From an uncultured Lachnospiraceae bacterium (lineage in GTDB: Bacteria > Bacillota > Clostridia > Lachnospirales > Lachnospiraceae): a stretch of DNA of 64,000 bases. The notes under the pieces are model-generated. The model did not search any database. It was not told the DNA's origin and worked only from the letters and a program-made list of their open reading frames with translations. Position 1 is the first letter of the stretch; each line of letters opens with the position of its first letter. Both the position numbers and the translations under genes were made by a program. The DNA is taken from assembly GCA_946182825.1 (NCBI GenBank), contig CAMGZH010000010.1:1-64000 (forward strand), given 5' to 3'. Of the stretch, positions 8,340 to 18,029 are shown one piece after another.

Positions 8340-9233
8340 ATGACAATAAAGCAACTACAATACATCGTAACAACAGCAGAGACCGGTAACATCACCGAGG
8401 CCGCCGGCAAACTTTTCATTTCCCAGCCGTCTCTCACCGCTGCCATTCACGAGATCGAAACAGAATATAATATAACACTTTTTCACCGTTCTAAGAAGGG
8501 GATTGAAATAACTCCTGAGGGAGATGAATTCTTAGGATATGCCAGAGCCGTTTTAGAACAGACCACCCTGATGAATGAACGCTACAGCGGCAAGATCCTT
8601 CGCAAGAAGCATTTTGCCGTTTCCTCCCAGCATTATTCCTTTGCTGTGGAAGCCTTCGTTTCCCTCCTGAAGAGCTACGGCGGCAAGCAGTACGAATTTC
8701 ATATGAGGGAGACCCAGACCTATGAGATCATTGAAGATGTTGCCAGACTTCGCAGCGAGATCGGCATTCTGTATATGAATTCCTTCAATGAAACCGTCAT
8801 CCGCAAGACCTTACGGGATCACAACCTTTCCTTTACGCCCCTGTTCCGGGCAAATCCTCATGTCTTTCTCGGCAAGGATTCTCCTCTTGCAAAAAAGGAC
8901 AAGATCTCCATCGAAGATCTTGCCCCGTATCCACGCCTGACTTACGAACAGGGTGGCCATAACTCTTTTTACTTTTCAGAAGAGATCCTTAGTACCCTAG
9001 ACTGCGATCAGGAGATCGTGGTCTGCGACCGTGCTACTCTTTTCAATATGCTTGTGGGTCTGGACGGTTACACCATCTGCAGCGGTGTCATCAGCGAAGA
9101 ACTGAACGGTCCCCACATCATCGCAAAGCCCTTGGATCTGGATGACTATATGGAGATCGGCTATATTCTGCCCAAGACCATCCACCCATCCCAGATGACC
9201 CAAAGCTACATCCGTCTTCTGGAAAAAAACTGA
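8340..9233 (+). CDS. LysR-family regulator of metNIQ (probable)
   Basis: A 297-residue LysR-type regulator. The N-terminal winged helix (about 1-60) includes GNITEAAGKLFISQPSLTAAI. The C-terminal two-lobed effector domain covers about 90-297. It is divergent from metNIQ with two dyads between them, so it probably controls methionine or sulfur uptake in the manner of MetR/CysB-type regulators. The effector is unknown. The start follows GAGGATATACT. Its stop directly abuts the stop of the next, convergent LysR gene. Confidence 0.85.
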   Translation: MTIKQLQYIVTTAETGNITEAAGKLFISQPSLTAAIHEIETEYNITLFHRSKKGIEITPEGDEFLGYARAVLEQTTLMNERYSGKILRKKHFAVSSQHYSFAVEAFVSLLKSYGGKQYEFHMRETQTYEIIEDVARLRSEIGILYMNSFNETVIRKTLRDHNLSFTPLFRANPHVFLGKDSPLAKKDKISIEDLAPYPRLTYEQGGHNSFYFSEEILSTLDCDQEIVVCDRATLFNMLVGLDGYTICSGVISEELNGPHIIAKPLDLDDYMEIGYILPKTIHPSQMTQSYIRLLEKN

Positions 9234-10079
9234 TCACCGGATGATCTTCTCGATCAGCTCATAGTCCGGTGTATCCCTGCGATAGATTCCGTAAATATCC
9301 CAGGTATAGGCATCCTTAATAGGGATTCCCCGAACCTTCTCGCTATCCGGGAAAAATTTCGGCGAGATCCCGATACCGATGCCGTGACTGACCAGCTGAT
9401 AGATGGACTCTCCTTCGGCCACCTTCGCAACGATCTGCGGACAGAAACCGTTCATCTGACAGGCATTGATCACATCCCGGTACACATGGTATTTCTCGTT
9501 CATGGAGATCAGAGGCTCCTTGCGAATCTCCTGCAGCTCTACCCGGTCAGCCTCCCAAAGTCTGTGCCCCCGGTACACATATAGGGCAACTTCGACACTT
9601 TTTAATTTGACGGCTGCCAGATGCGCATCGGAAGGTTCACCGATCACCAGACCAAGCCCCACTTCCTGATTCAGCACCTGCTGAATCACCGTTTCATTCT
9701 CCTGCTCATGCCAGCTGGCCAGGATCTGCGGATTGGCCTCCATGACATCTTGTATCCTGGAAATATCCATGGCACGGATGGTTCCGCTGGCAAATCCGAT
9801 TCGAAACCGACGCTCCCGATCATTCAACACCTCAATGCTCTTTAGCATCTCATTCAGATCCCTTGTGATCACCTTCGAGCGCTCATAAAAGATCTTTCCG
9901 CTTTCTGTCGGAACAAACCCTTCCTTGCTTCGAAGAAAGAGTGCTGTTCCCACCTCTTCCTCAAGGCTTTTGATGATCCTGCTCAATCCCTGGGGCGAGA
10001 GAAAAAGCTTACTGGCCGCCTGCTGAAGATTTCTCTCCTCATATACGGCCTGAAAGCATTTAAAATTTCTTGTATTCAT
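9234..10079 (-). CDS. LysR-family transcriptional regulator
   Basis: A 281-residue LysR-type regulator. The winged helix contains RNLQQAASKLFLSPQGLSRII (about 16-36), followed by the linker helix and the effector domain. It is convergent with the metNIQ regulator, with stops touching at 9233/9234. It is divergent from nothing intact: upstream lies a gene remnant and then the FAD oxidoreductase, which is its most likely intact target. The effector is not inferable. Confidence 0.85.
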   Translation of the reverse strand: MNTRNFKCFQAVYEERNLQQAASKLFLSPQGLSRIIKSLEEEVGTALFLRSKEGFVPTESGKIFYERSKVITRDLNEMLKSIEVLNDRERRFRIGFASGTIRAMDISRIQDVMEANPQILASWHEQENETVIQQVLNQEVGLGLVIGEPSDAHLAAVKLKSVEVALYVYRGHRLWEADRVELQEIRKEPLISMNEKYHVYRDVINACQMNGFCPQIVAKVAEGESIYQLVSHGIGIGISPKFFPDSEKVRGIPIKDAYTWDIYGIYRRDTPDYELIEKIIR

Positions 10080-10218
10080 TCTACTATTTCACCTGATAAC
10101 GCTTGCCCCGCTTAAGACCACCCTTGACCGAAGTATTCTTCGTGATTATGGTTCTCCCCATTTCTAGTTGCTTTGTTTATGCACCGTTATCATTGTAACA
10201 AAAGGAGTTCCTTCTTTC

Positions 10219-10420
10219 TACTCTTTTAAAAAGATAGAACCTTGCTCCAGAACCAGCTGACCGCAGATCCGTGCCACCTGGTCCCCGAAATGAATAGCCA
10301 ATCCAATGGCTGTATAATGGTACTGATTCCCATGGTCATGGCGCAGGCACCGAATATCATATTCAGCTTCTCCTTGAATTCAAGGCTTAACTTATGGCCT
10401 GCCACGGTTCCTTCGCGCAA
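10219..10420 (-). pseudogene. Frameshifted gene remnant, possibly DUF554-like
   Basis: Two protein-like stretches lie end to end in different minus-strand frames. The first (about 10310-10405) reads GTVAGHKLSLEFKEKLNMIF followed by GACAMTMGIS, which resembles the start of DUF554-type membrane proteins. The second (about 10219-10315) reads AIGLAIHFGDQVARICGQLV before a stop. The full family length (over 200 residues) cannot fit here. This looks like the two ends of a deleted gene. The family guess is from memory and weak. Confidence 0.35.
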
Positions 10421-10447
10421 AAATCGGGGGCTCTTTCAAAGCCCCCG
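10418..10447 (-). terminator. Terminator of the FAD oxidoreductase gene
   Basis: CGGGGGC/GCCCCCG arms around a short loop, followed on the minus strand by a TTTTT run. Confidence 0.8.
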
Positions 10448-10490
10448 AATGAGATAAAAATGCAATTGTGTGATTGGTATTGGTATTTCT

Positions 10491-12482
10491 TTAGATGTGG
10501 TTTGCCACCTCAAAGGCATCCCAGATGCCGTACATAATATTGGACACCTGTCTTGCGTCACCCAGAAGGTATACTTCGTTCAGTTCATTCTGATACTTCT
10601 GATAAAGTGTATTTTCGCTGGCATAACCCACGCAAAGAACCACGCTGTCTGCTGCAAGTTCACGAGTCTCATCGCCTACGCTGGCCTTAAGAACTCCGTT
10701 CTTATATTCTGTTACCCTTGCTCCGGTGCAGACATCGATTCCGTTGAATGGGATCAGCTTCTCAAGCATTTCCTTATTGGCAGAACATAACGGTCCGTTC
10801 ACTGCCATCAGCTTATCCAACGCTTCCACGATGGTAACCTTCTTGCCCTTCTGCGCAAGGTCAAGAGCAAGCTCGCAGCCTACCAGTCCACCACCTACAA
10901 CGGCTACCCGGTCTCCGGCTTCCTTTTCGCCAAGAAGGACCTGCTCTGCAGAGTATACCTTCTCATCATCTCCCAGGGAGAACATCTTCGGTCTGGATCC
11001 TGTTGCAAAAATCACAGCATCGTAAGACGGATCAAGAATATCCTTCTCTTCTGCCTTTGTATTCAGGCGTACTTCAACGCCAAGGCGAACCATCTCATCC
11101 TCATACCACTTGGCAAGAGCGATATCATCCTCCTTAAAGGCAGGTGCTCCACCCGGAATCAGATTTCCGCCAAGACGGGAAGCTGCTTCAAACAGTACAG
11201 GCTCATGTCCTCTCTCAGCAAGCACTCGGGCTGCCTCACAACCGGCAACACCGCCTCCGATCACAAGAACCTTTTTCTTCTTCGTGATCGGGTTATAAGT
11301 ATTCAGTCTCTCCTTACCGGCCTGTGGATTAACCGCACAGTTGATCAGAGAATAGGTCTGGATACGTCCCATGCAGCCTTCCTGACAGCTGATACACGGA
11401 CGGATCTGTGAAATGGCACCGGTGCGGATCTTATTGACAATATCCGGATCTGCCAGGGTCGGACGACCGAGAGAAATCATATCACAAATATCGGAGGAAA
11501 TACAATCCGTTGCTGTATCCGGATTATCCACACGTCCTGCCATAATAACCGGAATATTTACATGTTCCTTTGTAATACGGGCAAACTCCTTGTATGGAGC
11601 CTTTTCCATATACATTGGCGGGTGATTCCACCACCATGCATCGTAAGTTCCGGCATCTACATCCAGGGCATCATAGCCGAACTTCTCAAGAAGCTTGGCT
11701 GCCTCGATACCCTCTTCGATATCACGGCCCTTTTCCTCAAATTCTTCTCCCGGAAGTGCTCCTTCACGGAAATCCTTGACCATGCTCTTAAGAGAAAAAC
11801 GCATAGCAACCGGGAAATCCCATCCACAGGTTTTTGCGATCTCTTCACGGATCTCCTTGGCGAAACGAAGTCGGTTCTCTAAGGATCCGCCGTACTCATC
11901 GGTTCTATGGTTAAAGAAGGAAATAGCAAACTGATCGATCAGGTAACCCTCATGAACCGCATGGATCTCTACACCGTCAAAACCGGCGCGCTTTGCATTA
12001 TATGCACCTTTTCCAAAGCTTTCCACAATACCGTGGATCTCTTCCACCGTAAGCGGACGGCAGGTCTTATCCAGCCATCTGTGTGGAACAGCTGAAGCAG
12101 ATACCGGTGGGAACTCACCTAAGTTGGTCGGGATGGTAACACGTCCGAAACCACCGCTCATCTGAAGAAAGATCTTGGATCCGTACGCATGAACACGCTC
12201 TGTCATCTCACGGCTTGTTCGAACGAACTGAACCGGATTATAAGTTGAGTTTGGTGTGTTCGGGAAGGACGGTTTTTCAACCTCGGTGTCAGAAAATGTT
12301 ACACCTGTGATGATAAGACCGATACCACCCTTAGCACGTCTGGTATAATAATCAATTCCTCTGTCATTCCAACCGCCTTCGCAGTCTCCAAGACCAAGGG
12401 GTCCCATCGGAGCCATTGCATAGCGGTTTTTGATCTCAAGCTTACCAATCTTGATCGGCTCGAAAAGCTTTGGATACTTCAT
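10491..12482 (-). CDS. OYE/FAD oxidoreductase (2,4-dienoyl-CoA reductase / BaiH type)
   Basis: A 663-residue flavoenzyme. An old-yellow-enzyme TIM barrel binding FMN covers about 1-340. A 4Fe-4S site follows: CISCQEGC, then a further Cys 11 residues later in SLINCAVNP. The C-terminal part is an FAD/NAD(P) half with VLVIGGGVAGCEAARVLAERG and VAVVGGGLVGCELALDLAQKG. It fits 2,4-dienoyl-CoA reductase and bile-acid BaiCD/BaiH-type enzymes, which reduce conjugated C=C bonds. The substrate cannot be fixed; no bai cluster is present. The start at 12482 follows AGGAGG; the longer frame has no such site. Confidence 0.88.
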   Translation of the reverse strand: MKYPKLFEPIKIGKLEIKNRYAMAPMGPLGLGDCEGGWNDRGIDYYTRRAKGGIGLIITGVTFSDTEVEKPSFPNTPNSTYNPVQFVRTSREMTERVHAYGSKIFLQMSGGFGRVTIPTNLGEFPPVSASAVPHRWLDKTCRPLTVEEIHGIVESFGKGAYNAKRAGFDGVEIHAVHEGYLIDQFAISFFNHRTDEYGGSLENRLRFAKEIREEIAKTCGWDFPVAMRFSLKSMVKDFREGALPGEEFEEKGRDIEEGIEAAKLLEKFGYDALDVDAGTYDAWWWNHPPMYMEKAPYKEFARITKEHVNIPVIMAGRVDNPDTATDCISSDICDMISLGRPTLADPDIVNKIRTGAISQIRPCISCQEGCMGRIQTYSLINCAVNPQAGKERLNTYNPITKKKKVLVIGGGVAGCEAARVLAERGHEPVLFEAASRLGGNLIPGGAPAFKEDDIALAKWYEDEMVRLGVEVRLNTKAEEKDILDPSYDAVIFATGSRPKMFSLGDDEKVYSAEQVLLGEKEAGDRVAVVGGGLVGCELALDLAQKGKKVTIVEALDKLMAVNGPLCSANKEMLEKLIPFNGIDVCTGARVTEYKNGVLKASVGDETRELAADSVVLCVGYASENTLYQKYQNELNEVYLLGDARQVSNIMYGIWDAFEVANHI

Positions 12483-12535
12483 GAAAAAACCTCCTGTACA
12501 ATCGATACTTATGCACATTGTTAAATGTTTGTCAC

Positions 12536-12552
12536 ACTACATCTATTGTAGT
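12536..12552. promoter_or_regulatory. Operator-like dyad before the FAD oxidoreductase
   Basis: ACTACA-TCTAT-TGTAGT is a perfect dyad 54 bases upstream of the start codon, next to a possible -35 (GTGACA on the minus strand). Its form fits a LysR or TetR-type operator. The rest of 12483-12662 shows no other feature. Confidence 0.4.
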
Positions 12553-12662
12553 TTTTCCAAGCCACGGATTCCATCAACGAAACGTTGCGCCCACTCAACA
12601 TTCTATTGATATCGCCTTCTCACCTTGCCGATTGGTGCTTTTTATTTTTCCGCAAATTTAAT

Positions 12663-12691
12663 TTGTATGGTACATCTTGAAATGATACAAT
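12663..12691 (+). promoter_or_regulatory. Promoter of ktrB
   Basis: TTGTAT (12663-12668) and TACAAT (12686-12691) are 17 bases apart, 36 bases before the start codon. Confidence 0.5.
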
Positions 12692-12726
12692 GTAAAAATT
12701 GATATGATATAACAGAGGTTAGAACT

Positions 12727-14184
12727 ATGAAGACATCCAAAACATCAAATGATCGAACACCCGTCGACCTGATCAGTCAAAACCTTGTCCGGAAATCAAC
12801 CTTCCTTGAGAAATTGATCACCCGTTACAAGCTTGTTACGATCCTGGCCGCCAGCTTTGCTCTTGTCATCCTGACAGGCTCGATCCTTCTGGCTCTTCCT
12901 TTTTCCAATAAGGGGGCTTCCGTTTCCTACCTTACCCATCTTTTCGTTGCCACAAGCGCTGTCTGTGTCACCGGGCTTTCCCCTGTTACAGTGGCAGATC
13001 AGTATACACTCTTTGGCAAAAGTGTTTTGATCCTTCTGATGCAGATCGGTGGTCTTGGCTTAATGACCTTCGTTGCATTGGTCATCAACTTTGGTAAAAA
13101 CCGGGCCAGTTTCAAAGAATTACAGGCTCTCGCAGATGCAACAGGCAAGTCCGGATATTATGATGTAGCCGGTTACGTTAGACGCATTGTTAAATACACT
13201 GTTTTTTTTGAACTGATTGGTTTTATCCTGATCTCCATTCGTTTTACCGATGACTTCGGTATAGGGCAGGGACTTTTCAATGCTCTTTTTGTGTCTGTTG
13301 CAGCATTTACCAACGCCGGGTTCGACTGTTTCGCCAGCAATTCTCTTGGTGCCTATGCAACCGATCCTTTGGTTTCCCTGACCGTCATGGCTCTGATCGT
13401 GATCGGCGGTCTTGGCTTTATCGTATGGATCGAGATCAAGCATCATCTACAGACTATGAAAGAGCACCGATTGCCGTTGCGTTCCTTTTTCCCTTCCTTT
13501 TCTGCTCATACCAAAACCGTTGTGGTTGTGACTTTGATCCTGATCCTTTCCGGAACTCTTATTTTTATGACCGCGGAGTTCTCAAATCCGAACACCCTTG
13601 GTCCTTACAACCTCTGGGAAAAATTTCTCGTTTCCGGATTTCAGTCCATCACTCTGCGAACTGCCGGTTTTTCGACCATTTCCATCGCCTCCTGCCGGCG
13701 TTTTACCTTACTGATCATGTGTATTTTTATGCTGATCGGTGGTTCTCCCGGTAGTACGGCAGGTGGTATCAAAACCACCACGGTGGCTGTCATTCTCGTC
13801 ATGCTCCGGAGCTTTATGAAGCAGGAACTGGACAACTGCAACCTGTTTCACAGACGGATACGCCGGCGTTACTTTATCAATGCCGAACTGGTTATGACCT
13901 CCTATCTGTTTTTCCTGGTGATCGGTATTATCGCCCTTGTAGGAACCGAATCCTCGATTCCTACCCTGCACCTGGTTTTTGAAGCTGTGTCCGCCATTGC
14001 TACCGTAGGCCTTACTGCAGACACCACAGTTTCTCTCTCTGTTGCCGGAAAACTGATCATTATTGTCTTAATGTTTATCGGTCGTATCGGTCCGATCGCT
14101 ATGATCGAAATTTTCCAGAGAACCTTACACAAGCCACCACACAACAATGTTCAGTATCCGCCTGCCAATATCATGATTGGTTAA
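12727..14184 (+). CDS. ktrB: KtrB/TrkH-type potassium transporter subunit
   Basis: A 485-residue integral membrane protein built of four M1-P-M2 repeats. Each filter loop is visible: AVCVTGLSP, FTNAGFDC, LRTAGFST and ATVGLTAD, with the conserved glycines that line the K+ (or Na+) path. It takes up potassium, gated by the nucleotide-binding KtrA protein encoded 50 bases downstream. The cytoplasmic N-terminus is about 35 residues longer than in Bacillus KtrB. Confidence 0.93.
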   Translation: MKTSKTSNDRTPVDLISQNLVRKSTFLEKLITRYKLVTILAASFALVILTGSILLALPFSNKGASVSYLTHLFVATSAVCVTGLSPVTVADQYTLFGKSVLILLMQIGGLGLMTFVALVINFGKNRASFKELQALADATGKSGYYDVAGYVRRIVKYTVFFELIGFILISIRFTDDFGIGQGLFNALFVSVAAFTNAGFDCFASNSLGAYATDPLVSLTVMALIVIGGLGFIVWIEIKHHLQTMKEHRLPLRSFFPSFSAHTKTVVVVTLILILSGTLIFMTAEFSNPNTLGPYNLWEKFLVSGFQSITLRTAGFSTISIASCRRFTLLIMCIFMLIGGSPGSTAGGIKTTTVAVILVMLRSFMKQELDNCNLFHRRIRRRYFINAELVMTSYLFFLVIGIIALVGTESSIPTLHLVFEAVSAIATVGLTADTTVSLSVAGKLIIIVLMFIGRIGPIAMIEIFQRTLHKPPHNNVQYPPANIMIG

Positions 14185-14233
14185 TGAGACATATTTGGAA
14201 GATATATTGGAAGCATAACTTAAGGAGAAAAAT

Positions 14234-14896
14234 ATGAGTGACCGTAAAAGTTTTACTGTTATCGGATTAGGAATCTTCGGCAGCGCCGTTGCCAAAACAC
14301 TGGCCCGTTCCGGAATGGATGTCATTGCCATCGACCGTGACATGCCGGCTGTCGAAAACATCGCCGACACCATTGACAATGCTGTCAAGGCTAATGCCAC
14401 CGATATCGAGCAGCTCAAAGAGGCCGGTGTCCCCAGCACCGACGTTGCTGTTCTTGCCATGGGCAGCCACCTGGAGGAAAGCATTGTCACCATTTTGAAT
14501 TTAAAGGAACTTGGCATCCGGGAAATCATCGTCAAGGCAAATAACAACAACTATAAATACGTTTTTGAGAAGATCGGCGCCACCAGGGTGATCCAACCTG
14601 AAAAAGAGATGGGTATCAAGTCTGGTCTGATGATCATGTCCCCCAACATTCGCGACCTGATCCAGCTGGATGACCGCTATGCCATTGTAGAGATCACAAC
14701 CCCTTCTCTCTGGCAGAACCACTCTCTTGAGGAGCTCCGCCTGAGAGCAAGATACGGCATTAACGTCATTGGTCTCAGAGAAAATGAAGGCAGCAATCTC
14801 AATATGATGATCGATGCTTCCGAGCCTTTGAGTCCCGGAATGATTCTGGTTATGATCGTAGAACGCAAAAAATTTGATAAGTTGAAGCTGGAGTAA
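14234..14896 (+). CDS. ktrA: KtrA/TrkA-type potassium gating protein
   Basis: A 220-residue cytoplasmic RCK protein. The N-terminal Rossmann fold begins FTVIGLGIFGSAVAKTLA and has an acidic residue after the second strand (IDRDM) for nucleotide binding. The RCK_C half covers about 140-220. It binds ATP/ADP or NAD(H) and opens the KtrB channel. It sits directly after ktrB with its own site (AAGGAG), and a strong hairpin follows. Confidence 0.92.
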   Translation: MSDRKSFTVIGLGIFGSAVAKTLARSGMDVIAIDRDMPAVENIADTIDNAVKANATDIEQLKEAGVPSTDVAVLAMGSHLEESIVTILNLKELGIREIIVKANNNNYKYVFEKIGATRVIQPEKEMGIKSGLMIMSPNIRDLIQLDDRYAIVEITTPSLWQNHSLEELRLRARYGINVIGLRENEGSNLNMMIDASEPLSPGMILVMIVERKKFDKLKLE

Positions 14897-14903
14897 TGAA
14901 GAT

Positions 14904-14946
14904 AAGTGACCGCATTCTCCTCTTTTACTGGAGTTGCGGTCACTTT
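14904..14946 (+). terminator. Terminator of ktrBA
   Basis: A perfect 11-base stem AAGTGACCGCA/TGCGGTCACTT with an inner CTCC/GGAG pairing, followed by a weak T-rich run. Confidence 0.6.
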
Positions 14947-15040
14947 GGCTATTTCTATTTCTTTCTCCACTTGGATGATTTCCCAAAAAGGATACAGCCC
15001 ATATAATGGTGTAGATTCGAATATTAAAGTCAAGACTCGC

Positions 15041-15883
15041 TCACCCTTTGACTCCGCCAGCAATGAGACCATTCTGAATATATTTCTGTAGAAACATAAA
15101 CACAATCATAATCGGAAGTGACGATAGAACAGCTGCTGCCGAGAAAAGCGTCCAGTGAGCAGCGAACTGGTTCGTAATAAACGTCTGCAAGCCTATCGCG
15201 AGAGTCGCCTTCTCCGGTGTCTGCAAGAAAATCGAAGTAATCACATATTCACTATAAGTTGCGATGAACGAAAACAGGAAGATAACCACTATCTGCGGCA
15301 ATGCCAGCGGCAGAATGATTCGGTAAAAAATCTGAAAATCCCCCGCGCCATCTATCTTCGCAGCTTCATCAAGTTCCACCGGAATACTATCAATATAACT
15401 CTTCAAAAGCCAGATATTGAAAGCGCTTCCACCGGCGAGAACCAGAATCAGCGCCAGACTATTGTCAACCAGCTCAAACTTATACAGAAGAATATAGTAA
15501 CCAGCAACCGCCATGCTGTTCGGAAAAACCTGCAACACCAAAAGTGTCATCAGACCGTACTTCCTCCCCGTAAATCTCATCCGGGAAAAAGCGTATGCTG
15601 CAAGCGAAGTCAAAGTCAACTGAATAATAGCTACTATGAAACAGAGCTTCAGTGAATTCATAACCCAAATCACAAAATCCGTTTCGCTAAACAAATCCCT
15701 ATAATGCTCAAAACTTACTTCTTTCGGGAATAGCGATGATAGAAAGAAACTATCGCCAACCGAGATTGATGACATCAGAATCCATGCCGCCGGAAAAAGC
15801 ACAAGCACGATCACAATCCAGATGATAACCCTACTAATCCACAAATTTCGCTTATCAGAGGCACTCAATTTCTTCTTTTTCAT
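15041..15883 (-). CDS. Carbohydrate ABC permease, MalG/GanQ type
   Basis: A 280-residue permease with six hydrophobic segments and the EAA coupling loop DEAAKIDGAGDFQIFYRIIL (about 188-207). It ends in the GLIAGGVKG typical of MalG proteins. Together with the upstream MalF-type permease it forms the membrane channel. It is the last gene of the galactan operon, and no ATPase is encoded here; such importers usually share an MsmX-type ATPase encoded elsewhere. A 16-base repeat (15027-15042) touches its stop codon. Confidence 0.92.
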   Translation of the reverse strand: MKKKKLSASDKRNLWISRVIIWIVIVLVLFPAAWILMSSISVGDSFFLSSLFPKEVSFEHYRDLFSETDFVIWVMNSLKLCFIVAIIQLTLTSLAAYAFSRMRFTGRKYGLMTLLVLQVFPNSMAVAGYYILLYKFELVDNSLALILVLAGGSAFNIWLLKSYIDSIPVELDEAAKIDGAGDFQIFYRIILPLALPQIVVIFLFSFIATYSEYVITSIFLQTPEKATLAIGLQTFITNQFAAHWTLFSAAAVLSSLPIMIVFMFLQKYIQNGLIAGGVKG

Positions 15884-15884
15884 A

Positions 15885-16796
15885 TCAGTCTACCTCCTTA
15901 AACGCACCCGAAAAATGCATCCACACAAACGTTATCGTTCCAACAATCAGAAAGCAAAGCACAGAAAATGTTGCAGACAACTCATAACGATTCGACATCG
16001 TCGTCATCTTATAGGTCGTACTAGCCAGAATATCAGTATAACCAGCAAACTGATTATCTGGTCTCGCCGGACCACCCTGCGTAATCATGTATATATTTCC
16101 GAAATTATTAAAGTTCGCCGCAAAAGAAGAAATAATAAGCGGAATAGAAAGTCTGGTTACCAGAGGTAATGTAATCGACTTAAATCTCTGGAACTTTGAA
16201 GCTCCATCGATAGATGCCGCCTCGTAGTATTCCTTAGAGATAGCCTGCAGACCTCCCAAACATACATTAAGCATGTAAGGAAATCCCAGCCAAATATTTA
16301 CTATTATAATTCCAGCTCTTGCCCAGAATGGATCCGTCATCCATGGTATATTTTTAGTTATACCAATCACATGGAGGAAATTATTTATTCCTCCATATTG
16401 CTCATTCAAAAGGCCCTGCCAAGCAAGTATCGCTATAGTAGCAGGCAGAGCCCACGGAACGATTAGTATCGCACGATAGAGTTTCGACTCCTTCATATGT
16501 GGATTATTCAGGAGGATTGCAAGAATCAAACCTGTAAGATAAGCTCCAAACGTACTTATTGCCGCAAAGCACAGAGTCCATCCGAGAACAGGAAGAAATA
16601 CACTTCTTATGCTTCCATTACACACATCCAGATAATTCTTCAAACCCACCATCGAGAAATCATCCAAATGATACATATTATAATTAGTAAAAGATATAAA
16701 CACCGTATATATAATCGGAACAATCGTCACTGCAAAAATCGAGATTAATGCAGGCATTAAATACGGATAAGCCTTCTTGTTATTCTTCCTCTTCAT
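15885..16796 (-). CDS. Carbohydrate ABC permease, MalF/GanP type
   Basis: A 303-residue permease with about six hydrophobic segments. The coupling loop EYYEAASIDGASKFQRFKSI (about 195-214) and PARPDNQFAGYTDIL near the C-terminus are MalF-like. It partners the GanQ-type permease whose start lies two bases downstream of this stop. The substrate is inferred from the GH53 gene in the same operon: galacto-oligosaccharides from beta-1,4-galactan. Confidence 0.92.
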   Translation of the reverse strand: MKRKNNKKAYPYLMPALISIFAVTIVPIIYTVFISFTNYNMYHLDDFSMVGLKNYLDVCNGSIRSVFLPVLGWTLCFAAISTFGAYLTGLILAILLNNPHMKESKLYRAILIVPWALPATIAILAWQGLLNEQYGGINNFLHVIGITKNIPWMTDPFWARAGIIIVNIWLGFPYMLNVCLGGLQAISKEYYEAASIDGASKFQRFKSITLPLVTRLSIPLIISSFAANFNNFGNIYMITQGGPARPDNQFAGYTDILASTTYKMTTMSNRYELSATFSVLCFLIVGTITFVWMHFSGAFKEVD

Positions 16797-16805
16797 GCCT
16801 CATAC

Positions 16806-18017
16806 CTACTTCCCAGCGTCCATAAGTTTAATAGATTCTTTAAGCTGTGATGTGATATTATCTGCTGTTTCCTTAGGTGTAAGCTTTCCGCCCCACATTG
16901 ATCTAATATTGTTTGTATGAATGTCCCAAAGCTGACCCATCTCTGATACTGTTGGCATTGGTTCACTATGGTTAATCTGCTTGATAAAAGCTTCCATTGT
17001 TTCATCCTTTTTCACAGAATCCTTCTCCTGCTCTGAAAGCTTTGCCGGGATACGGTTACCAACCTTATAAAGTTCTTCTGCTCCATCACTTGAAACATAT
17101 TTGATGAAGTCCCATGCAGCCTTTGACTTTGAAGTCTTCTTGCTAACGAAACTCACCTGCGTTCCTACCGGAGTCACAAAATCTTTGCCATTGTACTTAG
17201 GCATTTCTACAACTTTAAATTTTGTACCTGCAGATTTAAACCCATCAATATCCCATGGTCCGCCGATGTAGAAAGCTGTCTTTCCGTTCTGGAAATTACT
17301 TCTAGCGATGTCAGCAGTCACATCCTGTGAAACAAATTTATAATCCTTGTAAAGTGAATTGATGAATTCATAAGCCTTTACCGCTCCGTCTGTATTCAGA
17401 CCTATATCCTTTACATCATACTTACCATCTTCATATTTAAAAATATAGCCATCCTGCGCGCGAACGAAACCAAGGTCATAGTAGATACTTGTCGCATCAA
17501 ACTGAACACCACCATTATCCTTTGCAACCTTTACAAGGTCTTCCCAAGATCCAGGCACATCCTTTATCTTATCTGTATTCACAAAAAGTGAGTTAGTTTC
17601 AACAGAGACCGGCATAGCATATTTCTTACCATCTACATAACATGCGCTAACAGCTGCATTTGAGAATTCTTTCTCGTCAAATAAATCCTTTGGAGTTTCC
17701 ATTGCAAGATTTGCATTGATATAATCAGCAAGCTGATCATTTGGAATTCCGACAACTGCATCTGGTCCGGTTGCGCTCTTTACAGCCTGTGCGAACTTCT
17801 GAACTGATGGTGACTGATGACGTACCTTTACAGTATATCCACTCTTTTTTCCCCATTCATCGCCCATCTTCTGAAGCGCTTTGGCTTCTACTTCCATGTT
17901 CGTCCAGATTGTAAGCTGTTTTGAACTTGATGATGACATAGTAGTCTTTCCACATCCCGTAAATGCTGTCGATATCATCAGAACCGATAGAGCTGCACAT
18001 AAAACCCTTTTCTTCAT
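16806..18017 (-). CDS. Sugar-binding lipoprotein (GanS/MalE type)
   Basis: A 403-residue extracellular solute-binding protein, family 1. The signal peptide ends STAFTGC, so Cys22 is the likely lipid anchor. The mature protein has MalE-like stretches such as WDIDGFKSAGTKFKVVEMPKY and VSFVSKKTSKSKAAWDFIKY. It delivers a sugar, probably galacto-oligosaccharide, to the two permeases. It lies between the GH53 gene and the permeases with gaps of about ten bases, so all four form one operon. Confidence 0.92.
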   Translation of the reverse strand: MKKRVLCAALSVLMISTAFTGCGKTTMSSSSSKQLTIWTNMEVEAKALQKMGDEWGKKSGYTVKVRHQSPSVQKFAQAVKSATGPDAVVGIPNDQLADYINANLAMETPKDLFDEKEFSNAAVSACYVDGKKYAMPVSVETNSLFVNTDKIKDVPGSWEDLVKVAKDNGGVQFDATSIYYDLGFVRAQDGYIFKYEDGKYDVKDIGLNTDGAVKAYEFINSLYKDYKFVSQDVTADIARSNFQNGKTAFYIGGPWDIDGFKSAGTKFKVVEMPKYNGKDFVTPVGTQVSFVSKKTSKSKAAWDFIKYVSSDGAEELYKVGNRIPAKLSEQEKDSVKKDETMEAFIKQINHSEPMPTVSEMGQLWDIHTNNIRSMWGGKLTPKETADNITSQLKESIKLMDAGK

Positions 18018-18029
18018 AATTCTTCTCCT

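Noticed and set aside
15155..15655. Long plus-strand frame of 166 codons opposite the MalG-type gene
   Set aside because: Antisense shadow of a clear permease gene; composition is not protein-like and there is no ribosome site.
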